A DNA stretch of 64,000 bases from Pisaster brevispinus. Its lineage: Eukaryota; Echinodermata; Asteroidea; Forcipulatida; Asteriidae. Under the pieces are notes generated by a model. It saw only the letters and a list, made by a program, of their open reading frames with translations, was not told where the DNA came from and did not search any database. Numbering within the stretch: position 1 is the stretch's first letter; each line of letters starts with the position of its first letter. The translations under genes were made by a program, and so were the position numbers. This document shows, in pieces, positions 1 to 12,684 of this stretch. The DNA is taken from positions 11,605,764-11,669,763 of the forward strand of contig JAMKCF010000021.1 in assembly GCA_023634235.1 (NCBI GenBank), given 5' to 3'.

Positions 1-55
1 GAGTGTACAATGCCTCACGCTATTTAAAAAACATATAATTATATATATTTACACA

Positions 56-3000
56 TTAAGTTGCCCCTTCAATATTATAACCCTTGTTTTGCCGTCCATC
101 ACCGACAGAGGGCGGTGGCATTTCTTCGCCGTCTGTTCCACGGCCGTCCCCAGTGCCTCTATTCGCATCGCCTTTGGTATTATTAGTATCACCGGTGGTG
201 GCGAATGAAATAAGGAAGATTGCGAAGAAGGAGAGGCATTGCAGGGCGATGAGCCCTGCCGTCAAACCGTAGATGATCATCCGGAATCGCTCGATGTCGT
301 ACACGGCGCACGAGCCGCGTTCACCGCATAAACTCTGCCAGACGAGACACGCCGAGTCGATGCAGGCTCCGTACAGGTATGGGAAGGGTATTGACCCTAA
401 AAAATGAAGAGGAAGAAAAAGTAGTCAAAATTTAAGAAGCTAAATAGGCCCTCTTGATAATTGCAGAGATAATGTAAGGCTCCGTACAGGTTTTGGAAGG
501 GGGTTCACCCTAAATAATGAAGATGAAGAAAATATTGTCAAAATAAAATTTAAGAAGCTAAAGGGGCCCTCTTGATATGGCAGAGATAATGTAAATACCT
601 TGTATTTAAACTCAAAATAGTGCATTAAAACTCGGCTTTTTACTTGGTAATAGGGCGCCGGGTACCCGTGTTCTTGACTCGTGGTCCCAAGTACTCGTAT
701 TCGGGTACTACTCGGCCACCTTTGTACTCGATGATACTTTGTGAATATTTGTTAATGTAACCACATACATCATTATCCAAACGCCATCAGGTTGATTAGC
801 CCACATCAAAAGGGGGACGACCTTGGAATGTTGTTCATTGAGAATATTGACACGTAGCGAGGGAATACTGTCGGTGATTGGACGAGAATACTAGGACTTA
901 GACTTGGACTCTGATGAAGCCAAGTTGCCACGTTAACCTCGAACTTGAATGTTATCTCTTGTAACATTGTTTTCTTAGTAATGTCAACTGCACTTTTTGT
1001 AGTTTTGATGTGAGCTGGGGATCCATGGGAGATCTGTCAGTTTTTCTTACTGAATGGATCACCCGGGATAGTTAAGAAATAAATAAATAAATAAACTCAC
1101 CTAATACGAGCATAATAACTCGACTGATACCAAGAGCCAGTGACTTATCCGACGGGTTGACAGAGCTGGAGAAATGATTATTTAAAAAAAAATAATAATA
1201 ATAATTGATTTTTTCTTGGAAAAAAAGAATCCTTTTTTTCTTCTCCAAACTTCAATTGTGTTTACAAGGATTCCGACTGTTTGGATAAAAGAACTATACT
1301 AACATAAAGCCTTCTTAATTAACGGTAATTTCCCTCTCAGGTGCATGCTTGCTATGTTCATGAAGCCAGTGCCTCTGTTAAAAACGGTAACAACTCAAAA
1401 CAAATTATTTGTAAACCTAGTAATCACAAAATCACTGTTCCAAGTCTTGGAGTTTGTTCCTTTACCTTACTATTATAATGATCCTCGGTGACGTAGCTGA
1501 ACTTAAAGTCAGTGCCCATACCACCATTAGAACAACGAAGACGGTCATGCTGGAGCAATTGTACTTGCAATGACCACTTGTTAACATTGAGGGCGTGGGT
1601 GAGATCGTGACGTCAGAAGAGGTCGGTGGAGAGACATTCTCGGAGCACGAACAGTTGCTGTACGTCTACGCAAGACAAACAAACAATATTTAAATTGACT
1701 TTCAATAAAATAAAAAAAACATCTCATGACTGGTTGCTTTGTTTCTAACAAGTTCAACACGGTTTTTGAATATTTGTGTAATATTGTTACAAATTGTTGC
1801 TATCTGTTTTGCTTTTTGACGGCTTCCCGTTGTTTTCCAACCTTGGTTGGCGTAAACTTGGGCTGTGATGTTACAATAAAACGGTCGATAGACTTAATGT
1901 TCATGACCATTTGTAATGCTTTTGTATTTCTGCTTATTCTCCTTATCGTGCCCATACACACTAGATGTTGTGTTTCAGCCAGAACTGAACATAGTCTTTG
2001 GCACTTTCGTTGAATTCAGCAAGGTCTCCAGCATCACATTTCTGGTCCAGTACGAAACTTCTGAGTGGGTGATCCATGGTTTGTGGTTCAGAACCACCTA
2101 TGCAGGTCACATCATGGTCGTTCAGATGGCCCCATTTCTCAGTGATCTGAGTCGGTTGTTTGCATTCCATACAGCCCGGCTTGAGTCAGCACCCGGCGGG
2201 AGTTCATCTTCTGCATTTTATGAACATGGATGTTTACTGTTGGGAGGTTGGCAAGCCTTTCTTCACATAAGGTTACTTTGGTGTTAGCGGCTTCACTAGG
2301 TTCAGTTTCACTGAGGAAACTTCTTCTGGATTTGAGCCGTTTCTTTTCTGGTTTATGGTCAAAAAGAGGGTCAAAAATGCAGCCTGGCGTTGCCGTTCTT
2401 TACTGCTCGCTGCACTGCGTCGGATCTCAGGAGGCTCTATAACCTACCAGAAAGGATGGACATACTGTCTAAATTGTGGTGAAATAAATCAATTCATTCA
2501 TTCATTGTATTTTACACGATACCTTATTTTCGGAGATCTCCGTACATCCAGCGTGACAGGGTGAGAAAAAGGTGACATCGTCCGGTCCACAGAACGGGTT
2601 GAACGCTCCTCCATCCGGGCACAGACAGTGGGAGTTACACAGTACCTTGAGACTCGTTGGGTTACTACACAAAGCAATATTCACTGTTGTCGTTAGCATT
2701 AATGAAAAAACAAAGAAGCTCATAATTTCTGCATATTGAGAAAGAAATTATTGTCCGTACAAAAAGCGTGATCAGTCAATAGTTGTTTGTTTATTTGTTT
2801 GTTTACTTATTTTTTTATCTGGGTGAAAATGGGTCCAAACTTAATAAAAATCTGGCACGAGTACATTCCCAAGTATTTACTTAGCATACATTCTGCTTAA
2901 CACAAATAATGCTTTACCAGTCAAGAAACTTATGTAGGCCTAATGTGCATTACTTGTGACGGGTTCCCTGATAACTTTAGCTTGGCTAAAACACGGCCGC

Positions 3001-6000
3001 TTCCGGCTACGGCTGGATCGCCACGTCATCATGCATTGCCCTTCGCAACGGTCGTAGCCGTAACCGTTCCCCACCAGTTCGGGTACTGCCTATTTCTACT
3101 CAGCCTCTTTATAAAACCATGAGTGGCTATAAGGCAGCCATGTTGACTTACTCGTGCCCATGGTATCCAACGGTCACCCCAGCAATGGGTGGGTTGTCGC
3201 ACCCGATGAAAATCAGAGCCACAGCACAACAGCAGGCAACGAGTGCAGAGACACAGCCCATGACCGACGAGCCACGCACCGTCAGACCGAACTTTTTGAT
3301 AAAAAACCCGCCTGCTAAGGCACCCAAAGCCCAGGGTGGTACAAACGCAAAGCCTGTCGGAGCAAAATTGCAAAGCAAGTGAAACTCACACAGTAATTGT
3401 TAGGGTATAGGCCCGGGCCCCTACATCAGTTACGCCTCTTGTAAAATGTTTGTTATGGCAACTTTAAAAGCCAGCGGCGAGGGACTAGTTTGGTTGCAAC
3501 GTTCCTCCACAAGTATAAGAGGTTTGCATTTGCATTTTTTACATTTTGTAAAAAATATAAGAGTGTTAGGTGGAAAATACTAAGTAAGTAAGTAAGGTTT
3601 ACGGTGGTATCATGTAAGAAATCTTTTTGTGTGTGAGTAGTGAAGAGCGTAGAGCCAGTTTCTGCTTAGAAACAGGCAGAGCAGACACCGGCTCATGGAA
3701 TTAATTCAGTTTTATAATTCATTAAGCGTTATAATTTAATTTTATTTATATCATAAACAATATTGACATACTGATTTTGTACACAAAGGATGCTGGCAGA
3801 GTTTTGACCTACCCCCTTCTAACCAAATCACTGTCCCATGTTGATTGCCACCCCCTCTAGAACGTGTGGCATGGTCCAGCTTAGGAAATCAAGGTATATG
3901 AGCCGGCCAGAGTGTAGGATGTGGTTCAGACAATGGAAGCATTAAAATAATGTCAGCATGTGCTAACAAAGTCCCTCTTTGGCAAGGTTTTGATGAACAT
4001 GTTTACCACTCGTTTATACATTGCACTTCCGGTTCTAAAAACGTCATCACTGCGGGCGTAGAAAATGGACAGGGGTTTAAGGAAGGGGCTAGAGGTTGAA
4101 ATGAACAAAGTGACTGTACCCGCAGTGAGGTTCGCCGAAGAGACATCAAGCCCGAACTCCACTTGCATGTACTTTGGAAAGAATGCCGCCAGTGAGTAGA
4201 CTAGGGCGCCCTCTGTGATGAAGGACAGACTAGCCAGGAGGAAGATGACGTTGGTTAGGAGTCGCCATATCGACCGAGGCCACTCTGAAAAATTGAAGAT
4301 AAAACAGGTTTAAAGTTCAACTAAAAAAAAATCCACAATATTTCTCTTGAAGACATTGAGCTTACACTGATCGAAACGTCGAGTTGTTGATAACCAATTC
4401 CTGAGAAGTCCAAACAGTTGTGCCTTCAATGTGGTTGGTTTGACATTACTACCCTGTGGGGAATGAAAGAGAAACATTGTTTACCTTTGAGATCCCTCAG
4501 AGCTGATACTTGAGTCCCCTCTCCGGAGGCAGCCTTCTTGGTCTGAGCTCTCTTGACATCCTCCACATCGTCTCGACGAGGGATCCGCCTCGGGAAGCCG
4601 AAGAACGGCAGGGAGAGAGCAAAGAATACGACCGCTACGATGAGTAGTCCGAGCCACCACGCCCCTACCCAGCCTCGGTCCTTGGGCGTCAGCTGGATAG
4701 AAGCGACGTCCACGCGGTAGAAGTCCACCCAGAGACTGACCGCCCCGTTGGCTATCAGGAAACCGATGATTGCCCCCAGCCCGAACATGCTCTCCAGTAT
4801 ACCTGAATCATTTTATGATAGCTTAAATATCGTGGTCTCAACTTTTCGTGGATACCAATTGGCTGGTTACAAACTTTTTAAACGTACACTCTTTTGTCAG
4901 TTGTTGCTACTAGCATTCGCCCTCAGACAGTGGAGTAAATCCATACCGGAGACAATTATTGGGTAATTTTCAAAACCTTGAATGTGTGACCTCTATGTCT
5001 TTTGGAAAGGAGTGTGCAAATCCAAGTACAATGTGTGCAACAAGCTAATGGAATTGATAATAAATCACAGAGCGATGAAAGTGTTATTGGTGTTGGCGCA
5101 AAAATGTTGGCTTCAAGAAGAGTTTTTGTGTGATAACGTACTACAGCAGACGTGTAGTAGTATGCCTACCGTGTCTTTATTATTCATATATTCTTGTAAT
5201 ATGGAAACCAACCATGCCTCATAAGTGAACTTAATCACTGTAGCTTGCAAGCCTGAGGAAACCTGTAAACAAGGATGCTTGCTAAGTGAACCAGAAAACA
5301 TGGGGCCAACCCCTACTCTTCCACAGAGTTCTTTTACGTGCACAGCCAGCCCTTGTCTGTATTTCTTCGGTGTTACCTGCATAATCATCAACTGCCCTCA
5401 AGGGGCTCCGTAGACTCAAGAATTTGTTTTTCTTCAAAAGTCTGGTTTGCTTCATCGAAACATTTTTTTAATTACGAGAATGTAGCCACAATTTGTTGGT
5501 TTATTTTGATTGTTCAAAATGTTGTAATCTATTTGCGACAGGGGATAAATTTAAGATTATTCATGCAGATCAATCACACTATGAATTGAAAATGCCACAG
5601 AAATGCCGAAAATAGGTGTGGATTTTTTTCCTGGAGGATTCTGAAAATTCCCACTGGAAAGTTATTCAAAAGGTTAAAGGACAACAAATACTTGTTTATA
5701 CAATGTATGCATTAATCACATTAATTACAGCGTACACAATAGTCTGGGGAAATTATGTTAATGTTTGTTTTCTTCTTAGGTAATTGTATAGCGGTAAGGA
5801 ACTTTACACAAACACAAAAACAACATATTGTAGAAAAACCAAAAGATTGTGCTCACCTGATGCCAAGCCGGTGGTTCCCCTGGAAGCGTTGTCGTCAACA
5901 TAGGCTAGAGTCAGGGGTACCAGCGGCCCGTAACCTAGTCCCAGTATCACCTGCCCAACGACAATGAGCACAAATGCCACGTTGTTATCTTGCAGTATCT

Positions 6001-6502
6001 GCCGATCTCCAGCCTCGCAAGAACCCTCTTCCTCCCCGCCGTCGGTACGGCACACCCCACCCAAACCCCCCGATGAGTTGGATTCTCCGGGCACCTGGTA
6101 CGGGGGAAGGGTGAACTGTGGCAGGGTATGACAGAACGCACCCACGGCGAGTAGGACTCCACCGACGGCTATCCACACCGGTCGGCTGCTCGTTGAATGG
6201 CCGCCGAAGTGCGTCACAATCACGGTGGAAATCACAACTCCGACGGTGTACATTGACGCGCTGAGGCCGATCTCCGAGGCACTCAGCTGGTAGCGGGTCT
6301 CGATGGTCGTGACAAGCCCTTCGAAGACGGCCAGTGTGGCAGCAGCGAAGCACAGGAGACTACACACCCAGAAGATGAAGAGGTTGAGAGATGCAAATCG
6401 CTGAAGACATCGTGGGTAAAAGAAGATGCAACAGCGCCACATTTCCTCCTTAGTCAAGCGGTCATCCCCTCGCGTTGAGCCGGCTCGTTGGTCCCTAGCC
6501 AT
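56..6502 (-). CDS. Organic anion transporter (OATP/SLCO family), multi-exon
   Basis: A 12-pass plasma-membrane carrier for organic anions. Coding exons, in transcript order: 6502-5857, 4802-4485, 4284-4120, 3353-3152, 2664-2523, 1665-1466 and 396-56 (stop TAA at 58-56). All junctions are GT-AG and the phases agree through the first six exons. The start is the first ATG after an in-frame stop; the first membrane helix follows at about residue 36. Exon 2 holds the family signature DRGWVGAWWLGLL, but the usual Arg before the Trp is Gly. Exons 5 and 6 encode the Cys-rich Kazal-type extracellular loop (CNSHCLCPDGG, then NCSC with N-glycosylation sites). The last exon has GSIPFPYLYGACID and CGERGSC, then the last helix and a hydrophilic tail. 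One short exon of about 20 codons between 1465 and 397 was not found; it should start with one base and end with one base. The subfamily is not assigned. The 3' UTR leaves the window. Confidence 0.92.
364..594 (-). repeat. Tandem duplication of the last SLCO exon edge and its acceptor
   Basis: Two direct copies with a 113-bp offset (364-476 and 477 to about 594). Each holds the first bases of the last SLCO exon, its splice acceptor and about 80 bp of intron. The copy at 364 joins the real exon at 396. The distal copy keeps an acceptor-like AG at 511-510, but reading on from it in the expected frame gives TGA at 507-505, so it is a decoy exon edge. Confidence 0.85.
397..1465. other. SLCO last intron region with an unlocated short exon
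   Basis: This interval should hold the short exon that joins residues IIIIVR (exon 6) to GSIPFP (last exon). A partial candidate lies near 1340-1384 on the minus strand. It follows an acceptor-like AACAG and reads GTGFMNIASMHLR, but no GT donor follows it in the right place. There are simple AAAT and AAT runs near 1077-1100 and 1190-1205. Nothing else was recognised. Confidence 0.4.
1666..2522. other. SLCO intron, nothing recognised
   Basis: Intron between SLCO exons 5 and 6. Open frames on both strands are short and show no family resemblance. No repeat family was recognised here. Confidence 0.5.
3478..3975. repeat. Dispersed repeat of about 0.5 kb, copy 1 (SLCO intron)
   Basis: It shares long near-identical blocks with 30768-31175 in the same orientation, for example GATGCTGGCAGAGTTTTG and TGTGGCATGGTCCAG. 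It lies in the SLCO intron between the exons at 3353 and 4120, and its end falls about 145 bp from the exon boundary at 4120. No terminal inverted repeat or open frame was seen, so the class is unknown. Confidence 0.8.
4345..4400. repeat. Partial copy of the ATCGAAACGTCGAGTTG repeat
   Basis: An SLCO intron fragment carrying CTGATCGAAACGTCGAGTTG next to a TTGAAGAC motif. The same words occur at 13741-13860 and 23230-23330. The histone-like hairpin part of the family is weak or absent here. Confidence 0.6.
4803..5856. other. SLCO first coding intron, nothing recognised
   Basis: An AT-rich intron between the first two coding exons of the transporter. No exon, RNA gene or clear repeat was recognised. 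Confidence 0.5.
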
Positions 6503-7956
6503 TGCGCCTCTAAGCCCGGTGTTTTCGTTCAACTTCAAGGTAGGCAGACAGGCAAGCAGTATGCACTTTAGCTATAAGCAACGGTCGTTTTCACCTCGGC
6601 TCAACTACATGTTCATTAAAAATAACAATAATTAGAACAAAAACAAGGAACTCATTTTAATTGATGTAATAATCACACCCTGGTTTACCCATTCATCGAA
6701 AGTACCGATTGCTTACAAACATCAGTGTCTATGAGGAAAAAACCAAAATAAATATGAAATAATGTATACACAGAGAGACAAATCACAAGTAAAAGATTAG
6801 CAGGATATATACAAGGTAATAAACGCTTATTCAATACCATGGAAAATAAATCTCACCACCGTCGTGTCTTTCCACATGTTTTGGGGTTTTGTTTTGGTTT
6901 ATTGTAATTTTACCTTTAAATGTAAAATGTTTTACTTTGTTGTCAATACAAAGTTTTCACCCAAAAACTTGTTTCTCTGTACATACGGTATACGCATTAA
7001 ATACAAAACAGGTTTTTACACGACCTGTTTTTTTTGTGAGTGTTTTTTTTTTTTTACAAAAAACGATCTCCTTTATTTTTTATGCTAGGGCATACTATAT
7101 TGCATTGTTTCATACAGAAAGGTTTTTAACAAATCCACTCTTTGCCCAAATTTGGTTGTTACTTTCGTTTATGTAAATTACACAGAGCCCAAAAGCGTTG
7201 TTCGACCCACAATTCTGTGCTTACGGCGCCCCGTGGTTTTGTGGGCCGTAAGCGCGAATTCTGCGGCGAGCAGTGCCGTCAAATTCGACCCTTTCATGCC
7301 CCAGAAGCGAGGGAAAAGTTACCCCCATCTTTTGGTGCAACGGGTCACTTTTAAATATTGTGCATGGCGTCGTTATCTCCCATAGGTTCCTTTCTTTTAC
7401 GTTTAGCCACGTAAAAGTGAAGACTCAGAAATGGTATCATCGAATGACTTGGTGTGGGTTTTTTTCTATTAGTCCTGATACCGCGTTATAAATCAGGCCC
7501 CCCTTTTTTCATGACGATCTGAAATTGTACTTAAATTCTTGCTCTGTACTGTGTTTAAATTTGTAACGCTGTCACGCGTCATTAGGGAATGGTCTTCCAA
7601 AGACTCCTGTTTTATTTTGATTGCAAATTCAAAACAAGCACACATTGAACGTATGATACACACCATGAACCCTTTTCTCGAAAACTTAGTTTTTATGAAT
7701 TTTGTCACAGGCTGTTTTATGGTTCGTTTGTTGAAAACAAGAGGGGGGCGATGCGTAGTCCTAACTTATCACCCAACAAGATAATGCGTTTAATTTTAAA
7801 AATGGCTGCCACCAAAAAATTGAGAAATCTCTTCCTGGATGACTTGTTGCATGTAACTAAACTTCCATGTGTGTATTGCATGCTGCAATATCTTGAACTG
7901 AAACCACACTCTGGGTATACAATAGCCTTTGGTCACGGCGCACACGGCCACCCCAA

Positions 7957-8010
7957 GATGTCACGCACGAAAAAAGACCAGCGGACTGGTCTTTTTTCGT
8001 GCGTGACATC
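7957..8010. repeat. Perfect 25-bp inverted repeat with a 4-base loop
   Basis: The arms 7957-7981 and 7986-8010 are exact reverse complements around the loop CGGA. The inner part is CACGCACGAAAAAAGACCAG. Outside the perfect arms an imperfect match continues for about 15 bases each side (CGGCCACCCC against GGGAGTGGCGG). A single strand would form a long hairpin. No matching second copy was noticed in this window. Confidence 0.95.
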
Positions 8011-9449
8011 GGGAGTGGCGGTCTTTCGTCAAAGAACACCGTTTTCTTCAAAAATAAGTGCATGGCATTTTGACATTCTATCACGTGTCCACCAATCACT
8101 CAATTCATCATCCAATTCGGAAATTTTATCCCATAGATAAATAAACCTAAGTGACGAATAACGACAGTTGTCACAAAGGGCGGGAGTTCCTCGTCTGGTT
8201 TCCGACCACTGCATAGGTGTTGTAGACCAGGTGTTCCTTATTGTTCATTGTTAACTGAGGTGGGGGGGGGCGCGGCTGCATCCCCTTTTCTAAAATCACT
8301 GTCTCGGCCTCAGCTTCGTTTCTGTCATACAGGTTTCGCTCACCTGTTTGAAGCCCAGGCGAAATCGCATTTATAGGCCTAGTCCTGACGAAACCTCAGC
8401 TGAAGCCAAAATCAATGCAGTAGCAGTAGCCGATGACGTAGCCGTAGCCAAAGCCTTGGTTTTGAAAAGAGCTTTGGGTAAATGGCACTTGGCGTAACTG
8501 TAGTCTATGGTTTATGGGCGTGCTATACCAAAAGTCGTTTCATTTAATGTTGATGCCAAGTCGATGCCAGCTGTGACCTGCGGGTTCACCTGATAGGAAC
8601 TGAACACTTAGCTTGTTTATTTACACATTTTGGTCACATTCTTCTCAGTTTGAGTTTCCTTTTTTTAAGTGAACGCACTTGAGGTGGCTGAATGCAATTT
8701 TAAGGTCAACTTCACTTACTACCTTGGGGTGATAAACTGCCTGGCCATGCAATCACTTTATCGTAAAAAAAGTGATAAAAAGCTGTCAGAATGCCACACT
8801 ATCGGTAAAATTTGTTCACATCAGATAAAACCTGCCATACACAACTGCAATTTTGAAAAATGCAAGCCATACCCACAGTAGAACAGGCCACGGGAAGGAT
8901 TGGTTACGATCGAGAGGAAAGTTGTGGACGATGGTCAATCTCAAAGCCGACTCAAATAAACTTGACACCTACCGAGTGTCCTGAAAAATGATGAGACTCC
9001 CAAAACCCGAAACCTCACGGCATCAGAAAGGTCACAAATTACCCCATCAGAGACCAACTCAATATTTACATGTCGCCATTTAGAGCATTTTCTCTAGATT
9101 CAGGAAAATAAAAACATTACGAAACGTTGATGGGAATATTGTTTACAAAAAAATAATAATAATATCTAATAAATATTGTTCACGATGAATATCAAAATCT
9201 CAATATTGAAAATTTGATGAAAGTTTAGGGTTTTACCAGACCTAGCTATCTATGTGAAATACCACCGAGTTAGACTGAAAAATAACCAGCACATTTCGAG
9301 TGAGAGCCCTAGCTGTTTTTGTTTATACTTCTCTAGATTTGTTCAGACGTTAGTGATGTTTGAATCTTTGCAAGGTGTGGATGATAAGGTAAACTAGTAA
9401 ACTAGCGGGTACAATCATGAGATGAAAAATCGCTTTGGGGAGGAGTGGT

Positions 9450-9465
9450 GGCTCTGAGAAGAGCC
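9450..9465 (-). repeat. Histone-type stem-loop motif in a dispersed repeat
   Basis: On the minus strand this reads GGCTCT-TCTC-AGAGCC, a 6-bp stem with a 4-base loop, followed by ACCACTCC. That matches the form of the histone mRNA 3' stem-loop (GG-rich stem, UYUN loop, ACC flank). A GACGTTTCGAA word follows 12 bases away, as in related copies at 13.75 and 23.3 kb. No histone gene is nearby, so the motif appears to belong to a repeat. Confidence 0.6.
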
Positions 9466-11689
9466 GGTGTGGTTTTGACGTTTCGAACATTATACTCGGC
9501 TTCCCCAGACGACGAACAAAGTATAACTATTATTTTTATTTTCATACAATTCTGTATTCCAATAAAAAGTTTTCAGATGCATCCCCCCCCCCTCTAACTA
9601 CCGTCCGAAGACACAATTGTGCCAGAACAAATCTACCGGGAGTTGTTTTCCAGCGAAATTCAAGACTACTGCGAAATCTATACACTCTATCATTAATTGA
9701 GACAATATGGACTTTTCCCTTTTTTTCTGCGGGTCGGTCTTACAAAAAGTGCCGACTGTCACTTGAGATTTTGGAGTACCAAGTTTCTCTCAGTGTGTGG
9801 TAAGGGATGATTGTAAATCCTATTTGGTATGGAGGGGGGGGGGGCACGTTGTCACACCGCCTGGTGGTGCGTTGAGTGACTAGACTGCATGGGTCGCGGT
9901 AAACACCCTCATTGGGCTAAATGTCTCCCCTAACACGACTTGCGAAATTGAGGCTGCTAGGAATACGTCAGGCTACATTTTGTAGTTTGCTATTATTTAG
10001 CTTTCGTCGTAACTCATTTCCCTATTGTAACTTATTTTATTCCGTAGGCCTAGTGTCCAAAGGAATTTGTAACTGCAGTCACTCCAAAAGTTCTAATGTA
10101 AAACTTGTCAATGAGTACCGATTTTCCCCGAAGCGGTTCCCTTTTTCTGATATTCCTCAGTGGCCGTTCAGTTTGTGCTTAGACCTACACGGGTTTCCTA
10201 TGGTGGCCCTGAAGGGACACCAAAATCTTACACAGCTAACGAATATTAACGTCAGTATTTAAATCTTTAGATGTCCATCCAAGGCTGCCTTACCTTCCTG
10301 CACCATAACGAAAAATTTGTTATTTACTAAATCTAACTTTATTTGTGCATTGGGTGAGTGAATGTGTACTTCATAATAATTATGTATACATCATCGTATG
10401 CAAAGCAACATTTTGTAACAAATAATAGTTGTACATAGGAGGTTTTTGCCATAACCCGATCGGGGAGTAGATGTGAGGTTTGGTGTAAATGTTTGTTCCA
10501 AATGGGATGCACCACTAACGACAACCTGGTAAATTCTACTTGTGTTGCATGTAACCATTGAATGTTACCCAAAAAGATCATCGTGGGTTTTGTTTTCGGA
10601 GAAGTAAAACAACATTCAAATAACTCCTTCCTCCAGTGAAAATTTCCTCAAATTGTTGTTATCTTTAGCGTAAGATACCGAATATCGAGTCTTGTTTTGT
10701 CGGAGATAATTTTTTCAATTCCATGATGGGTGCTTATCAATTTGCAAATCGGAGTACGTGGCTTGGAGATGGAAGTGTATTTCTGTAGTGTGTCAGGTTT
10801 ATAAAAAGTGTACTTATACCATTTTTAAACATTTTGTACCTATGTTTTGTTCATTGGCAGTCATTTATCTTGCCTTTAATTCGACTGTGCTTCAAAGTTG
10901 TCGTTTATGAAACCAGAGGGCGTTACCGAGCTATTTGGGTAAATGATGTGATGACAAGTGCGTCACAGCTGCGGTGTTTTCTTCACCCGGACGATGACAG
11001 AAAAGTACCCGCTCGAGGGACCACGTTCACCTCGCTCGCGGTCGTGGGGCAAATGGGGCGATTATGTCCCACGACCACCAAGGTCTGACAAGCTATTGAT
11101 CCCTGTTCAATCAACGGTTATTAATTTTGTTTTTCGGAGGGGGGAGGGTTGGTCCCATTATGTGTTTTCAGTTGGGGCACCAGTGGAAAAGTGAAAGATT
11201 TAATCTCAGATTTAGCCCACTATTCCAAGGTTAAAAAAAAAAAAACTTACTTGGTAAAAAGAAAAGAAGAAAAAACGAAAAAGAACTGGTACTGATAGCG
11301 GTCACCCTTCGAGGCATTTGACAAATATTCTGCTGCCCTTGACAGAAAAAAAAAGTTGAGATTAGGTGTTATGAAAGACAAACGATGTAGTTTTAAACGA
11401 GTGAAAGCTCACTGTTTCTAGAACTCAGTCTTAATCATCTGAAGGAAATACTTCTGACTGAAATAATGTCGAAGTCGAGGAAACAGCATGGACCCCAGAA
11501 AAACACACCCTCAATTCGCTTATTTTGATTGCCGCAACCGAATTAAACCCAGTATGAACTTGCACAAGAATTCGTAACAGCAAAACGTTTATCGTTGTTG
11601 GCACTAAAGCGTTCGTCAAATTTGATGATATTTCCAAGTGTCGAATTGTTGAAAACTAGAGGATTTGAATATAAATTTACTCTTTAAAA

Positions 11690-11733
11690 AAACCCAAACA
11701 AACAAACGAACAAACAAACAAACAAACAAAACA
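11690..11733. repeat. AAAC microsatellite
   Basis: A run of AAAC units with one G interruption, immediately before a fragment of the TTAA-flanked MITE family. Confidence 0.9.
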
Positions 11734-11754
11734 CACACCCACGATGGACTTTCC

Positions 11755-11870
11755 CTAGAAAGGCAGGTATTTTGGTATATGTCAAAGACAAGTAGGCCTA
11801 TCCTCACTTGGTGTATACCCAACATAGGGCCTATGCATAAAATAACAAACCTGTGAAAATTTGAGAGAAT
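11755..11870 (+). mobile_element. TTAA-type MITE fragment (5' part)
   Basis: It carries the family words GTCAAAGAC, CTCACTTGGTGT, GCATAAAATAACAAACCTGTG and AAATTTG in the order seen in the full copy at 17754. Both termini are missing. Confidence 0.65.
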
Positions 11871-12487
11871 ACAAGATTCGGCTTCTTGTCTGACCTCCAA
11901 TATACTAAATTGGTCTGATACATCTATGATAACAGTTTTTAAAAACGTTTGTCTTGACCCGGACCATTTTTAAATGTCCGAAGATTTAAAATAATCAAAT
12001 AACGAAATATATCATCTCATTACATGACTGTCTTTCCAACACATGTTCTGGAGTCTGGTGCGCGATATACAGACTCCCGTTCTGGGATTTTTCAGTCGGC
12101 CCCTGTTCCCAATCAACATGACCCGAACTAAATTCCATAAAGCTCCTTTACGGAAATGTTTTTCTGCACAGCCAAAAGTAACAGGGAGCCCGTCATTAAG
12201 AACATGCATTACATGGTAGGCTTGTAACCAGAAGCAATATCTTAAAGCTGTTTTATTTTTTATTTTTTTTAAAGTTATTATTATCTTTGGGGATGCCAAG
12301 GCAAAGTGTACCTTTGTTTTTTTGATCCTTTCTAATATACGAATCCTATATAAATGTAGATGTATACAATACAGCAAATTAAAATTTAATTTAAACAGAC
12401 TGGTGGTAGTGTTTTTGAGATATCGCCGAAAATCTGGAGCGGTTATGTCCACGCAGGAAGAATAATCCATAATTGGAATACACAATC

Positions 12488-12684
12488 TGAGAAAAGTTTC
12501 TCAGATTGAAATGGTTTTTTTTTTTCTTCTCAAATCCCTTTCTCTAAAACCACATTCATTTGAAGGGAATTTTTCCACAAAATGGTATAAGTGATAAACA
12601 GCTGCAGTGCTTCTTACCAAGTAAGTTTTTATGGTCATGATTTTCTTGGGGAGTAACTACCAAAGGTATACCCTTCCATGTAAT
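12488..12684 (+). mobile_element. TTAA-type MITE fragment (3' half)
   Basis: It matches the right half of the 17754 element: TTCTCAGATT, CTCTAAAACCACATTCATTT, ACAGCTGCAGTGCTTCTTAC, CCAAGTAAGTTTTTATGGTC and GAGTAACTACCAAAGG. The left half is absent. Confidence 0.7.

Larger units (their letters stand above)
6503..11225. other. Gene-poor region upstream of SLCO
   Basis: The first part should hold the SLCO promoter and 5' UTR, but no TATA box or clear initiator was identified. The rest has only short open frames without family resemblance. Recognised content is the palindrome at 7957-8010, the stem-loop at 9450-9465 and homopolymer runs of G or C (8263, 9585, 9832). Confidence 0.5.

Noticed and set aside
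1961..2170. Minus-strand 69-codon frame as an extra SLCO exon
   Set aside because: Its sequence does not match the Kazal loop or any membrane segment, and the flanking exons already join in phase without it.
7751..8140. 129-codon frame as a small protein
   Set aside because: It runs through the perfect palindrome, so both strands are open for the same structural reason.
9450..9465. A real histone gene 3' end
   Set aside because: No histone coding frame lies upstream on the minus strand and the motif recurs with other repeat words elsewhere.
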